Source: Falsiroseomonas algicola (GTDB lineage: Bacteria > Pseudomonadota > Alphaproteobacteria > Acetobacterales > Acetobacteraceae). Taken from it: DNA of 49,252 nucleotides. Each line of letters starts with the position of its first letter. Position 1 is the stretch's first letter. Shown here piece by piece: positions 32,561 to 44,500 of the stretch. The notes under the pieces were generated by a model. The model made no database searches and had not been told where the DNA came from. It saw nothing but the letters and a program-made list of their open reading frames with translations. Where the stretch lies: assembly GCF_011040385.1 (NCBI RefSeq), contig NZ_JAAIKB010000025.1, positions 1 through 49,252 of the forward strand, given 5' to 3'. The position numbers and the translations under genes are program-made.

Positions 32561-35500
32561 TCACGCGATGACCTGGATATCCGACGCCACCAGCCCCGGC
32601 GCGCCCGTGAAGGTCGCGATCAGCACGGCGCGACCACCCGCCCCATCCGCATCCCACCACAGCCGGCCTGCGGCCTCCTCATAGACGAACTGGCCAAGGC
32701 CGCTGGGGCTGTCGGACACCGTCGCGCCGCTGCGGAACTGCGCGGCGGAGAGTGCGCCTTCAGACAACCCGCCACCGAAGCCCGCCGCCTTGACCACGAT
32801 CCGATCCACCCCGGCGGTGAAGTCGGCCACGGTGTCCCCCCCTTCGCGCCAGAAGTTCCAGAGGAAGATGTCGGCATCGGCGCCGCCCGAGAGGCTGTCC
32901 GCCCCCCGGCCACCGACCAGCGTATCGGCGCCGCCATCACCCGAAAGCGTATCGGCGGAACTCGTCCCCGTGATGCGGTTGGCAATCGTGTTGCCCGTGC
33001 CCCGCAGCCCGGCGCTGCCGGTGAGGAGCAGATGCTCCAGATGGTCGCCAAGCGTCCAGTCAACCTCGCTCCGCACCGTATCGGCGCCGGCGCCGGCCGC
33101 CTCGCGGATCACATCGTCCGGGCCAGCCGGGCGATACAGGTCGTTGCCCGCACCGCCATCGAGCGTATCGGCCCCTTCCCCGCCCCGCAGCGTGTCATTG
33201 CCGGCGCCCCCGAGGATCAGGTCACGCTGGATGCCCGCACGGGCGGCGATCGAGTCATTCCCGTCGGTGCCCAGGCGCACGCGATCCACCCCGGCACCGA
33301 AGACGCGGATGGTCACGTCGGTGCTCGCACTCAGCCCATCGAGGCCGGTGGAGACGATACGCACCACCACTTCCGTCGTGCCGAGCGTGGCGAAGGCCCC
33401 GTCGGCGGCCACCGAGACCACCCGCCCATCGATCCGGAACAGGGCCGCCGCCTCGGCGGCATCCAGCCCCCCCGCGGCATCGCCGAAGGTGAAGGACTGC
33501 ACATCGCCGAAGGCACTGTTCGCATCGATCGCCGACAGCGTGGCGATGGCGGTACCTGCACCATCGCCGGCCATCACGCCAAGCCGCCCACCAGAGAGGG
33601 TCAGCGTGACCTTGGTCGCCGCGACGCCAACCGCATCGACGATGGCGCCGCTGCGGCCGCCGAACTGCAGCCGCTCGATCGCGCCCTGCACGGTGTCCAC
33701 GCCGTCGTGGTCCAGCGTGCCGGCGGCACGAAGATCCGTGACGGTGTAGAAGCCGCCGCCGGCATCCCACTCAACCCGGTAGTTCGCCCAGCCGGCACTG
33801 TAGAGCGCGACATCGGCCGCGCCGTCATTGGCACCGGATTCATCCCGGATCAGGTCGTTGCCCGCGCCGCCCTTGAAGCGGTCGGCGCCGGCGCCGCCGA
33901 TCAGGATATCGTCACCGGCATCGCCCAGCAGCGTGTCATTGCCATCGCCGTCCCGGCCGCGGCGCCAGTCGCCGCGCAGCTCGTCATTGCCGACGCCACC
34001 GCGCAGCAGGTCCGCGCCGCGTCCACCATTGAGCTGGTCATTGCCGGCCCCGCCCAGCAGCACGGCGCCGGCCGTGCCGGCATCGGTGCCGAGCGCCGTC
34101 ATCACCGAGAGGACGTCATCGCCCCCGCGGCCGAGCACCAGATCGGCGCCCCCACCCGTGACGATGAGGTCGGCCGAATGGCCGGCCAGGCCGCGCAGCG
34201 TCTCCTGACCCGACGTGCCGAGGATCTCCTCATTGCGCCCGAAGACCGCGATCTCCAGCGTCCCGGGTGCGATGGAGACATGGCCGACGGCATCGGCGAC
34301 GCTGTAGGCCACCTCGATATAGGCGACGCCCGGGCCCTGCGCCGTCTCGCCGAACAGCGGCAGTTCGTCGTTCAGCAGCGCCTCCAGCAGCGGGCTGCGG
34401 TCGAGCCGGATGCTGGTGCCATCCACGACCGACAGACGCGCCTGCAACGCCGCGATCAGCACGGCGCCGGTGGTGGCGATGCCGTTCACATCGATGGCGC
34501 CGGTCGTCGCATCGATGACCGTCGCGTCGGCGCCGAAGCGGATGCCGGTGATGCGCGGCGCCGCGGCACCCGTCGCGACAGTCAGGACATCGCCCTCATC
34601 CGCATCGGTGTCGTTGGCGATGACGTCGGTGACGATCGCCTCGTCCTCCGTCCCGCCCCCGAAATCCTCCACCGCCACGGGGGTCGCGACGTTTCCGCCA
34701 TCCACCGCGATGGTGACGACGCGCGTGGTGGACAGGCCGTCGAGCCCCGTCGCGACCAGGGCCACGACCAGGTCGGTCGAGAGCGGCAGGGTGGCGCCGT
34801 CCCGCACGCGGATCGCGTTGCCATCGATGACGAAGAAGGCTTGCGCCTGCGCCGCGGTCAGCCCGCCGGCCGCGTCGCCGAAGCTGAAGCTTTGCACGTC
34901 CCCGAAGACCGCATTGGCATCCGTGGCCGAGAGCTCCGCCACCAGGGCGCCGCCGGCGGCCAGGCCGGGGAGCGTGATGGCACTGCCCGAGCCCGGGGTC
35001 GGGTCCGTGACGGTGATCGCGCTCGCCGCCTGGCCCACCGCATCGGCCAGCCTGCCGGTCACGCCGCCCGCCGTCAGGAATTCGACGCCGGACAGGGTAT
35101 CCGCGCCCTCGCCCTCGATCACCACGGTGCCATCGCTGCCGAGGCGGATCGACAATTGCTGCCAGCCGAGATCGGTCACGGCGGTATCGCCGCTGCCTTC
35201 CCCGCCGGCCAGGCTGTCATCGCCGAGACCGCCGAGCAGCGCATCATCGCCCGCGCCGCCGATCAGCGTATCCGCCCCGCCATCGCCGGCCAGCGTGTCC
35301 GCGCCGCCCTCGCCGGAGAGGATGTTGGCGCCGCCAAGCCCGGTGATGCGGTTGGCGAGCGCATTGCCGGTGCCGGAGACGGCGGCGAGATCGGCCAGCA
35401 CCAGGTCCTCGATCGCCTCGGCCAGGACATGGTCGGTGCTGGCAATGACGGTGTCCGCACCGCCGCCCTCGGCCTCTCGCACCACATCGCCGGCACCGAC

Positions 35501-38500
35501 GCTGTAGGCATCGTTGCCCGCGCCGCCCTGCATGGTGTCGGCGCCGGCGCCGCCATCCAGCAGATCCGCGCCGTCGAGGCCGGACAGCAGGTCGTTGCCG
35601 CCCCCACCCGTCAGCGTATCGGCGCCCGCCGTCCCTTCCAGGGTTCGGCCACCCTCCCCCACCACGAATTCGAGCGTGCTGCTCCCCGTCAGGCCATCGA
35701 GGCCCGTGGCCCGGATCTCGAGCCGCAGCGTCTGTCCGGCCAGGGCCGACAACGCCCCGCCATCGGTCACCACCAGCCTGCCATCCGCGATGTGGAACAG
35801 CGTGGTGGCATCCACCGCGTCGCCCGCCACATCGGCCAGCGTCAGGGTCTGCGTATCGCCGAAGGGCGCATTCGAATCCACGGCGCCGATGCGGCCGAGG
35901 ACGGCGCCGGTCGCCAGGCCCGGCGCCACCACCTGCGTGAAGCCGACGGGCTGCGTGGTATCCGTCGGGATCAGCAGCACCAGGCTGGCAGCCTGGGCGA
36001 CGGCGTCGCTGATCGCGGTGACGACGCCGTTGATCTGGATGGACTCCACGCCCACCAGCGTGTCGATGCCAAGCGGGGCACCGCCGCGCAGATCGGTCAC
36101 GCGCCAGCCGCCGGTCACCGCCTCCACGCGCAGATCCGTCCAGGCCGCGTCATAGACGGCGACATCCTGGCCGGAACCGCCCAGCAGACTGTCATCGCCC
36201 CCGCCGCCGATCAGCGTATCGGCCCCCGCATCGCCCAGCAGCGTATCGGCGCCGCCCTGGCCCGAAAGGCGGTTGGCGCCGGCATTGCCGGACAGCAGAT
36301 TGTCCCCGCCATGGCCGGTGCCATCGGCATCGGCGGTGCCGGTCAGCAGCAGGTTCTCGATCGCCTCGTCCCGCAGCGTGATGCTGGACGTGCCCCGCAG
36401 TGCGTCGATGCCGCCGAGGTCGAGCAGCGCATCGCCATCCTCGACGCCCTCATAGGTGTCGTTGCCGACGCCCCCGCGCAGCGTATCGGCACCGAGGCCG
36501 CCAATCAGCAGGTCGTGCCCCTCGCCGCCCTCCAGCCAGTCATTCCCCGCGCCACCATCCAGCGTATCCGCGCCGCCGAGGCCGCCCATGAAGTCGTTGC
36601 CGCCGCCCGCCACCATGCGGTTGTCGAGCGTATTGCCCGTGCCGGAGAGGTGGGTCGCGCCGTCGGAGAGCAGCGTCATGTTCTCGACGAAATCGGGCAG
36701 CGTCGCGTTCCAGTCGGCGACGCGGATGCGGAGTTCGTCGATGCCGCCGCCAGCCGTCTCCACGATGGTCGGGAAGCTGCTGCCGAAGGGGCGGGACCGC
36801 GTCAGGACGTGGACATAGACATCGTCGCCGGCGCCGCCCGCCATCGTGCCGTTGCCGCCACCGCTGTCGAGGCGGTTGTTGCCGTCATTGCCCAGCATCA
36901 GGCTGAAGCTGTCATGCGCGGTCGCGCGCAGCACGCCTGGCGCGAGTTCCAGCTCCTCCACCCGGTCGGCCAGCACGTAATCCTCGACCGACGTGATGAC
37001 GCGGTCGGTGCCTTCGCCGAAGACCTCCAGGATGCGGTCGCCGGCATCGTCCACCGCATAGGTGTCGTTCCCCGCGCCCCCCACCATGCTGTCGGCGCCG
37101 CTGCCGCCATCCAGCGTATCGGCGCGCGTGCCGCCCAGCAGCGTGTCATCGCCCTCGAAGCCCAGCAGCGTATCGCGGCCGGAGCCGGCGATGAGCGTAT
37201 CCGCCCCCTCCGTGCCCTCCAGCGCCACGCCGCCAGGTCCGATGACGACGGCGAAATCGGCTTCCGTCGTCAGGCCATCGAGGCCCGTGGCCGCCAGGCG
37301 GATGGTGAGCGTGCGTCCGGCATAGGCTTCCAGCACCGCATCGCCGCGGACCTCGATGCGCGTGCCGTCATCCTGCGCCACCAGCACGAAGAGCGCCGCC
37401 GCCTCCGCCGCCGTCAGCCCGCCCGCCGCGTCTCGGAACCCGATGGTGTTGACGTCGCCGAAGGCCGCGTTGCGATCGGTGACGGTGACGAGGCCGAGTT
37501 CTGTGCCGGCCGCCGCATCGAAGGGCAGGTCGGCCGGGGTCAGCGCGATGGCGCTGGCCGCGCTGGCGATGGCGTCGGCGATATCGCCCTCGCCACCCGC
37601 GAAGGCCAGGCGCTCGACCTCGGTGACCGTGTCGGCGCCTTCCGGCCCGGTGACGGCATAGACACCGTCCTGCACCTGCGCCACGACGACATCGGCCCAG
37701 GCAGCGCCGAAGACGGCGGTGTCCGACCCTTCGCCACCGATGAGATCGTCATCGCCCTGGCCGCCGGAGAGGCGGTCATCGCCCGCCATGCCGAAGATCC
37801 GGTCATCGCCGCCATTCCCGGCCAGGCTGTTGGCGCCGGCATTGCCCTCGATCGTGTTGTCGCCGGCATTGCCGCCACCATCGGCATCGAGCTCGCCGAC
37901 CAGTGTCAGGGTCTCGAGGTTCGCGGAGAGGGTGAAGGCACCGCGGCTGCCATTGCTGAAGACGACGTCGAAGCCGCCGCCTGCCAGCTCCGTCACCTGC
38001 TCGTCGCCATCCAGCCAATAGGTGTCGTTGCCCGCGCCACCCGCGACGGTGTCCGCGCCGCCGTACAGGGTGTGGTCGTTGTCCAGGTAGAACAGGTTGT
38101 CCCCGGCATTGCCGGTGATCCGGTCGGCGCGCACGGAGGTGCCGCGGATGAACATGAAGTCGCTGCCCAGCAGCTGGATCTGCGGGCCGAACATCTGCAT
38201 CGCGGCACTGTCCGGCGCGAATTGCCGGATGCGGGCATCGAGGTCGATGCCGCTGACGCTCGTCACCACCAGGTCGAACAGGTCGTATTTCAGTTCGTCG
38301 GTGATTTCGTCGAAGGCGATGGTATCGGCGCCCGCATTGCCATCGAGGTAGTCGTCGCCGGCGCCGCCCACCAGGCTGTCCGCGCCGCCGCCGCCGAAGA
38401 TGACGTCATTGCCGCCGCCGCCATGGATGCTGTCATTGCCGACGCCGCCGGTCAGCGTCTCCGCCCCATCGCCACCACGGATGCTCTGGGCCAGGCCGAC

Positions 38501-41500
38501 GACGTCGATGTCGATGCGCTGCTCGAAGCTTAGGCCATCCTGGCCGGTCACGCGCAACGTGAAGCCGACGCCGGGGCGGATGGCGCCGGACAGGATGCCA
38601 TCCTGCAGGTAGGTATCGATGACCCGGAGTTCGCCATTCACCACCTCGAACACGGAAGCGGCGTTGAACAGGCCGACCTGGCCCGTGATGGCATAGCTGT
38701 AGGTCTCCCCGAAGGCGCGGTTGGGATCGATGACCGTGATGGCGCCCAGCGAGGTGCCGCCCGGGGCCGAGGCGGACAGCGTGCCGATGACGCCCGCGCC
38801 GCCGCCCCCCGTGCCGAGGAGAATGCCGGTCGGCGCCGCCGCCACCGCATCGGCCAGAAGCCCCGTGGTGGTGCCGAAGGTCACCTGTTCCACGCCCAGC
38901 AGAAGGTCGCCATCCACGGCGAGGCCGGCGCCGGACGCCGTGACGCGCGTCGGCGTCCAGGCCCCCGTGTAGGTGGCGCGATCGGTGCCGAGGCCGCCAT
39001 CCAGCGTGTCCGCGCCGGCACCGCCATTCAGCACATCGTCACCGGCCTCGCCACGCAGCAGGTCGGCCTCATCGCCGCCGGACAGCGTATCCGCGCCCAG
39101 GCCGCCGAGCAGCGTATCCGCGCCCCCGGCTCCGCCGAGCAGGTCCGCCCCGCCGAGACCGGCGATCCCGTCATTGCCGGCGCCGCCGTTCAGCGTATCC
39201 GCGCCCTCCGTCCCGCTGACCGCGACATCCAGCGTCGTCATCGTGACCGTGAAGCTGCGGGTGAAGCTCAGGCCATCGAGGCCCGTGGCCGTCACCGCCA
39301 GCGTCAGCACATCGCCCGCGACGCGCCCCGCCAGCGCGGTGGGATCGCGCAGCCGGATCTCCTGGCCGACGATCTCGAAGACCGCGGAAGCAGCGGCGGC
39401 GCTCAGCCCGCCCGCGGCATCGGCGAAGGCGAAGGACTGGACATCGCCGAAGGCGGCGTTGCGGTCCGTCGTCGCCAGGCGGCCGAGCACCGTGCCCGTG
39501 CCGGCGCTGACCATCAGCGTGATGCCGCCATCGTCACCCGGGGAGGGATCGGTGAGCGTCATGCCATCCGCCGCGGCGGCGACGGCATCGGCGATGCGCC
39601 CCTGGCGGCCGGCGAAGCTGACGAACTCGATCCCCGTCAGCCGGTCGTGCCACAGGCCGGCAAGGCCTTCCACCGACGCCCCCGCGGCATCCGTGCCATC
39701 GCGCAGCCAGTAGCCGCCATCGGCCGCCACCAGGGCGGTCTGCGACCAGGCGGCGGAGAAGACGGCGAGGTCCCCGTCATCGGCGCCGCCCATCAGCGTG
39801 TCGCGCCCCGCGCCGCCGGTCAGCGTATCGTCGCCGGCATTGCCGATCAGCCCGTCATCGCCACCCAGGCCCGACAGCACGTTGTTCGCGCCATTGCCCT
39901 CGATCGTCTCGCCCCCCGCGCTTCCGGCGGCGGAGATCGGCAGCACGCCGGTCAGGCGCAGATATTCGATGTTGGCGAGGCTCGGCACGAAGGAGGCCTC
40001 GATCGTGTCGGCGCCGCCATTCGCGGCTTCCACCACCACGTCGCCGGGGTTGTCGAGCCGGTAGAGATCGTCGCCCGTGCCGCCCACCAGGCTGTCCGCG
40101 CCGATGCCGCCATCCAGCGTATCGGCATCCGCACCGCCCAGCAGCGTATCGGCATCGGCATCGCCGCGCAGGCTGTCCGCCCCGTCATCGCCCTGCAGCA
40201 GGTCGGCGCCATCGCCGCCCGAGAGGGCGTCCGCACCCGCATCGCCCTGCAGCCGGTCAGCACCGGCATCGCCCGAGATGGTGTCGGCGCCATCCTCGCC
40301 CCGCACGGAATCGGCGCCGGCCTCGCCGGACAGGACATCCGCATCCGCCCCGCCGAGCAGCGTATCGGCGCCTTCGCCGCCCGCCACCGCATCCGCACCC
40401 AGCCCGGCCGAGACGCTGTCCGCGCCGCCACCCGCCTGGATGTTGTCGTCACCCGCGCCGCCCGCGAGGCTATCGTCCCCGCCCAGGCCGCGCAGCGTGT
40501 CGTCCGCGCCCGCGCCGGCCAGGCTGTCCGCACCCTCCGTCCCGATGCGATCCACCGGATCGATGGCAATGGTGAAGCGGAAGCTGAAGCCGCGCTGCAG
40601 CTCGTCCAGCCCCCGCGCGGCGATGTTGGCGGAGAAACTCGTCGGCAGTTGCGAAAGATCGGCCCCCGCCCTGACCACGATCTGGTTGTTCGTGATCTCG
40701 AACAGCCGGTCGAGGCCGAGGCGCGCCGCCTCCGACGCCACCCAGAACAGGGACTGCGTGTCGCCGAAGGGGGCGTTGATGTCGGTGACGGCGATGGTCG
40801 CCACCACCTGGCCCGCGGTCGCGGTCTGGCTGATGCGCAGCGGCGTGGATGCGAAGGGGTTCGCCGCCGTCGCCATGGCGGTCACGCCATTGGCCGTGAT
40901 CGACATGGCACTGGCGGAGGCACGCACGGCCTGTTCCAGCGTGCCGACCAGCCCGTTGAAGCTGACGCGCTCGACATCGGTGCCGAAGACGTCCCGCTCG
41001 CCCCCTGCGAGGGCGATGGCACCGCCGCCGAAGCCGAAGAAGCTGACAGTCGCCTGCAGCCAGGCGGTTTCATAGGCGACGATGTCGTCGCCGGCCCCGC
41101 CCGACACGCTATCGTTGCCGGCGCCGCCGACCAGCGTATCGGCACCGGCGCCACCCTCGATCGAATCGTTGCCGCTGCCGCCGATGAGGCGGTTCGCGGC
41201 CTCATTGCCGATCAGGGTCGCGTCGCCCTGCGCTTCCATCCCGACCAGGCTGACATCGGCCTGGCTGCTGCCGATCAGCGTGACCGCCACGGGCGCCGCC
41301 GTGCCGGCGAGGAGATTGTCCGCCGTCACGGAGGTGTTGGCGATGATCCGCATGCCGCCGCCCGCATCGATGATGCGGTCGCCGGCATTGCCGATGACGA
41401 AGACATCCTGCCCGGCCCCGCCCGACATGGTGTCCGCGCCCGAACCGCCATCCAGCGTATCCGCGCCCTCACCGCCCTCCAGGGAGTCGGTGCCGCCGGA

Positions 41501-44500
41501 ACCCTGGAGGCTGTCATTGCCCCCGCCGCCCATCAGCGTATCGGCCCTGACATTGCCTTCCAGCGTCTCGTTCCCCGATCCGCCGCGGGCGAAGTCGGCG
41601 CCCTCGGCATTCAGCAGGCGGACCGTGTCGAAGAAGACGGGATAATCGGCCGCGTCGTAGTCGAGGGCGGTGCGCAGCACATTGCCCTCTCCGGTATCGG
41701 CGGCGAAGCGATCGAGCGCATCGGTGAGGATGTAGGTATCGCGCCCCGCCCCACCGGAGAGGCTGTCCGCCCCCGCGCCGCCATCCAGCGTATCGGCCCC
41801 GATACCGCCCGAGAGCGTGTCGTCGCCGGTGTCACCCTCCAGCAGGTCATTGCTGACGCGGCCGAAATACTCATCCACCGTGCGCATCTGCTCGATCGCG
41901 CCGGAGGGGCTGTTCGTCGTGCCGTAGGAGAGCCAGAGGCGGCCATCGGCATTCCAGAGATTGAGGGCGATGTCCTCACGCGCGATGACGAGGTTGCCGT
42001 CGCGGTCTGTGAGCACCACCGTCTCACCGGTGGCGCGATTCTGGACGTAGATATGCGCCTGCCCGTCAGCGAGCGCGGCATCCAGCCAGCCCGGGCGGGC
42101 TTCCCCGGGGCGGAGCACGGCGGCGATGTTCGTCGCGCGCGTGATGAAGGCGACGGTCTGGCCACCATCGGACAGGGCGACGCGCGTTGTCGCGGCGTTG
42201 GCGCCAGCCGTGATCAGATGCGTGACGCCGAGTTCCACATCCCGCACGAAGGCATCGCGCAGCCCGTTGGCGTCGTTGACGACAAGGTTGCTGGCATCGC
42301 TGAGGAAGGCGACGAAGCGGCCATCGGTGGACAGGTCGGCGCTGACGCTGGCGCCATTCGACTGGGCACCGCCCATGCCGATGGAGACGCGGGTCATGTT
42401 GCCATAGGCAACGGAGTAGCCGGCGGGACCATTATAGTAGTCCACCGCGCCGATCGGCGCGGTGCTGCGCAGGTAGATGTCCCAGGTGCCGTTGGTATCG
42501 TTCGGCACGAGGTCAAGCAGTTCGCCCTGCGGCGTGCGGGACAGGTTGCTGGCCAGCGTCTCGAAGGCCAGCCAGCCGCCATCGGCGGAGAGCACGGCAT
42601 TTCGGCTGTCGCCATCCGCGGCCTCCCCCGCCCTGTTGGCCGCGGAGGCGTACCAGTTGCTCGCCACCTCGAAGTACTGGCCGTTCTGGCGCGGCCAGGT
42701 CTGGTTGGGCAGGGCCTGGAACCAGGACAGGCCGATCTTCTGGACGCCGCCCTCCGTGAAGGTGAAGGCGACCAGGTTGCCATCGACCGAGACGCTCGGA
42801 TCGCTGACGCTGCCGAGATCCGATCCCGGCACCTTCAGGATGTCGCGCGTCAGCAGGTCCATCCGGAACAGCACGGGCGTGTTGCCACGCCCTTCATCGA
42901 CCAGGCCGGGTGTGGAGGTGAAGACGAGGTAGCGCTGATCGGCGCTGAGGGCATACAGCGCCCTGGTGCCGTTCTGCGCGGTGTCCACCAGCACCGTCTC
43001 GATCAGGCGGTCGGAGACCCGGATGCTGTCGGGATCGCGTTCCCAGACCGAAGCGGAAAGGCCGCGATCGAAGCTGCTGGTAAGCGTGGGCATCGCCTCC
43101 GCGCTATCCGCCAGCAGGTCGTTGCCCGAGCTGCCCTCCAGCGTATCGCTGCCCTGGCCGCCATCCAGCGTATCGTCGCCGCTCTGGCCCAGCAGGCGAT
43201 TGGCCCCGGCATTGCCGATCATCCGATTGGCGTCAGCGCTGCCGACGCCCCCCGCGCCGGTCGTGCCGGTCAGTCGCAGAACCTCGATGCCGCGGCCCAT
43301 CGACACATCATCGATGGATTCGATCGTGTCCGCGCCGGCGGTTTCGCCGGTGATCGTATCGCCGCCGCTGAAGCGGTAGAGGTCGTTGCCCGCGCCGCCC
43401 GACAGCCAGTCCCGCCCCCGGCCCCCGGCCAGCGTGTCATCGCCCGCGCCGCCGATCAGCGTCGTGTCCTGGTCGTTGGCGATGATGCTGTCATGCCCCT
43501 CGCCGCCATCCAGCGTGGCGTTGCGATCGCCGAAGCGGATCTGGGCACCGAGCTGGCCGGACATGTTGCCGCGGCCATCGCCGCGCACCGCGCTCTGGAC
43601 GGAATTCTCGACGGCGATCGTGTCATTGCCGCCGAAGCCCTGGATCCGTCCATCATACTGCACGGAGGTGACGCGCAGCAGGTTGTCCTGGTTGTTGCCG
43701 TCGGCGTTGCCGCTGGCGAGTTCCATCGCCTCGATGTTGTCGCGCAGCCGGCCGCCCTGGCGGACCACCACCATGTCGAAGCCGCCATCGGCTTCCTCGA
43801 CGATGTTCTCCGTGCCGATATAGGTGTCGTTGCCGGCGCCGCCGATGAAGACATCCCCGGACCAACCGGCCTTGAACCAGTTGTCCTGGGCGTTGCCGGT
43901 GACGGTGATGGCCGTCGTCCGCAGGGCGTAGCCGGCGAAGAGGTCGGGATCGAGCTCGGTGGAGGTCGTCACCCGCTCGATGTTCAAGGACAGGGTGAAG
44001 CTGCCGAAAGCGTAGATCCAGTCCGACCCGCCATCGGCAAGTTCGATCATCTGGTCGCCGGAATCGATCCCGTAGTAGGAATCATTGCCCGCGCCGCCGA
44101 CCATCGTATCCGCGCCATTGCCGCTGCGCAGCTCGTCGTCGCCGGCCTCGCCTTCCAGCCGCGAGGGGTCGAAGCGCTTGCCGCTGCCGACCGTGTCGTT
44201 GCCGTTCCCGCCGTACAGGAAGTCGGTCTCGGCCACCTTCTTGCCGCCGCCGAAAAGGTTGGCGAGGGAGGTGCCGAAGGTGTGGCCGTTGCTGCCGGGG
44301 TCGGTGATGACGTCGTCGCCATCGCCACCTTCCAGCACGTCCTGGCCATAGCCGCCGTCGATGGTATCGTTGCCGGTGCCGTCGCCATAGGTGTCCACCA
44401 TGGCCTGGCCGTTGTAGCTGCCGCTCCAGCGTATCAGCCTGTCGCCATTGATGGTGTCGCGGCCGTTCCCGCCTTCGATGCTGTCGTCGCCATAGCCGCC

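Noticed and set aside
32534-38533. A 1,999-codon plus-strand frame as a real giant gene
   Set aside because: It mirrors the RTX repeats on the other strand, lacks domains and secretion signals, and is explained by the repeat codons.
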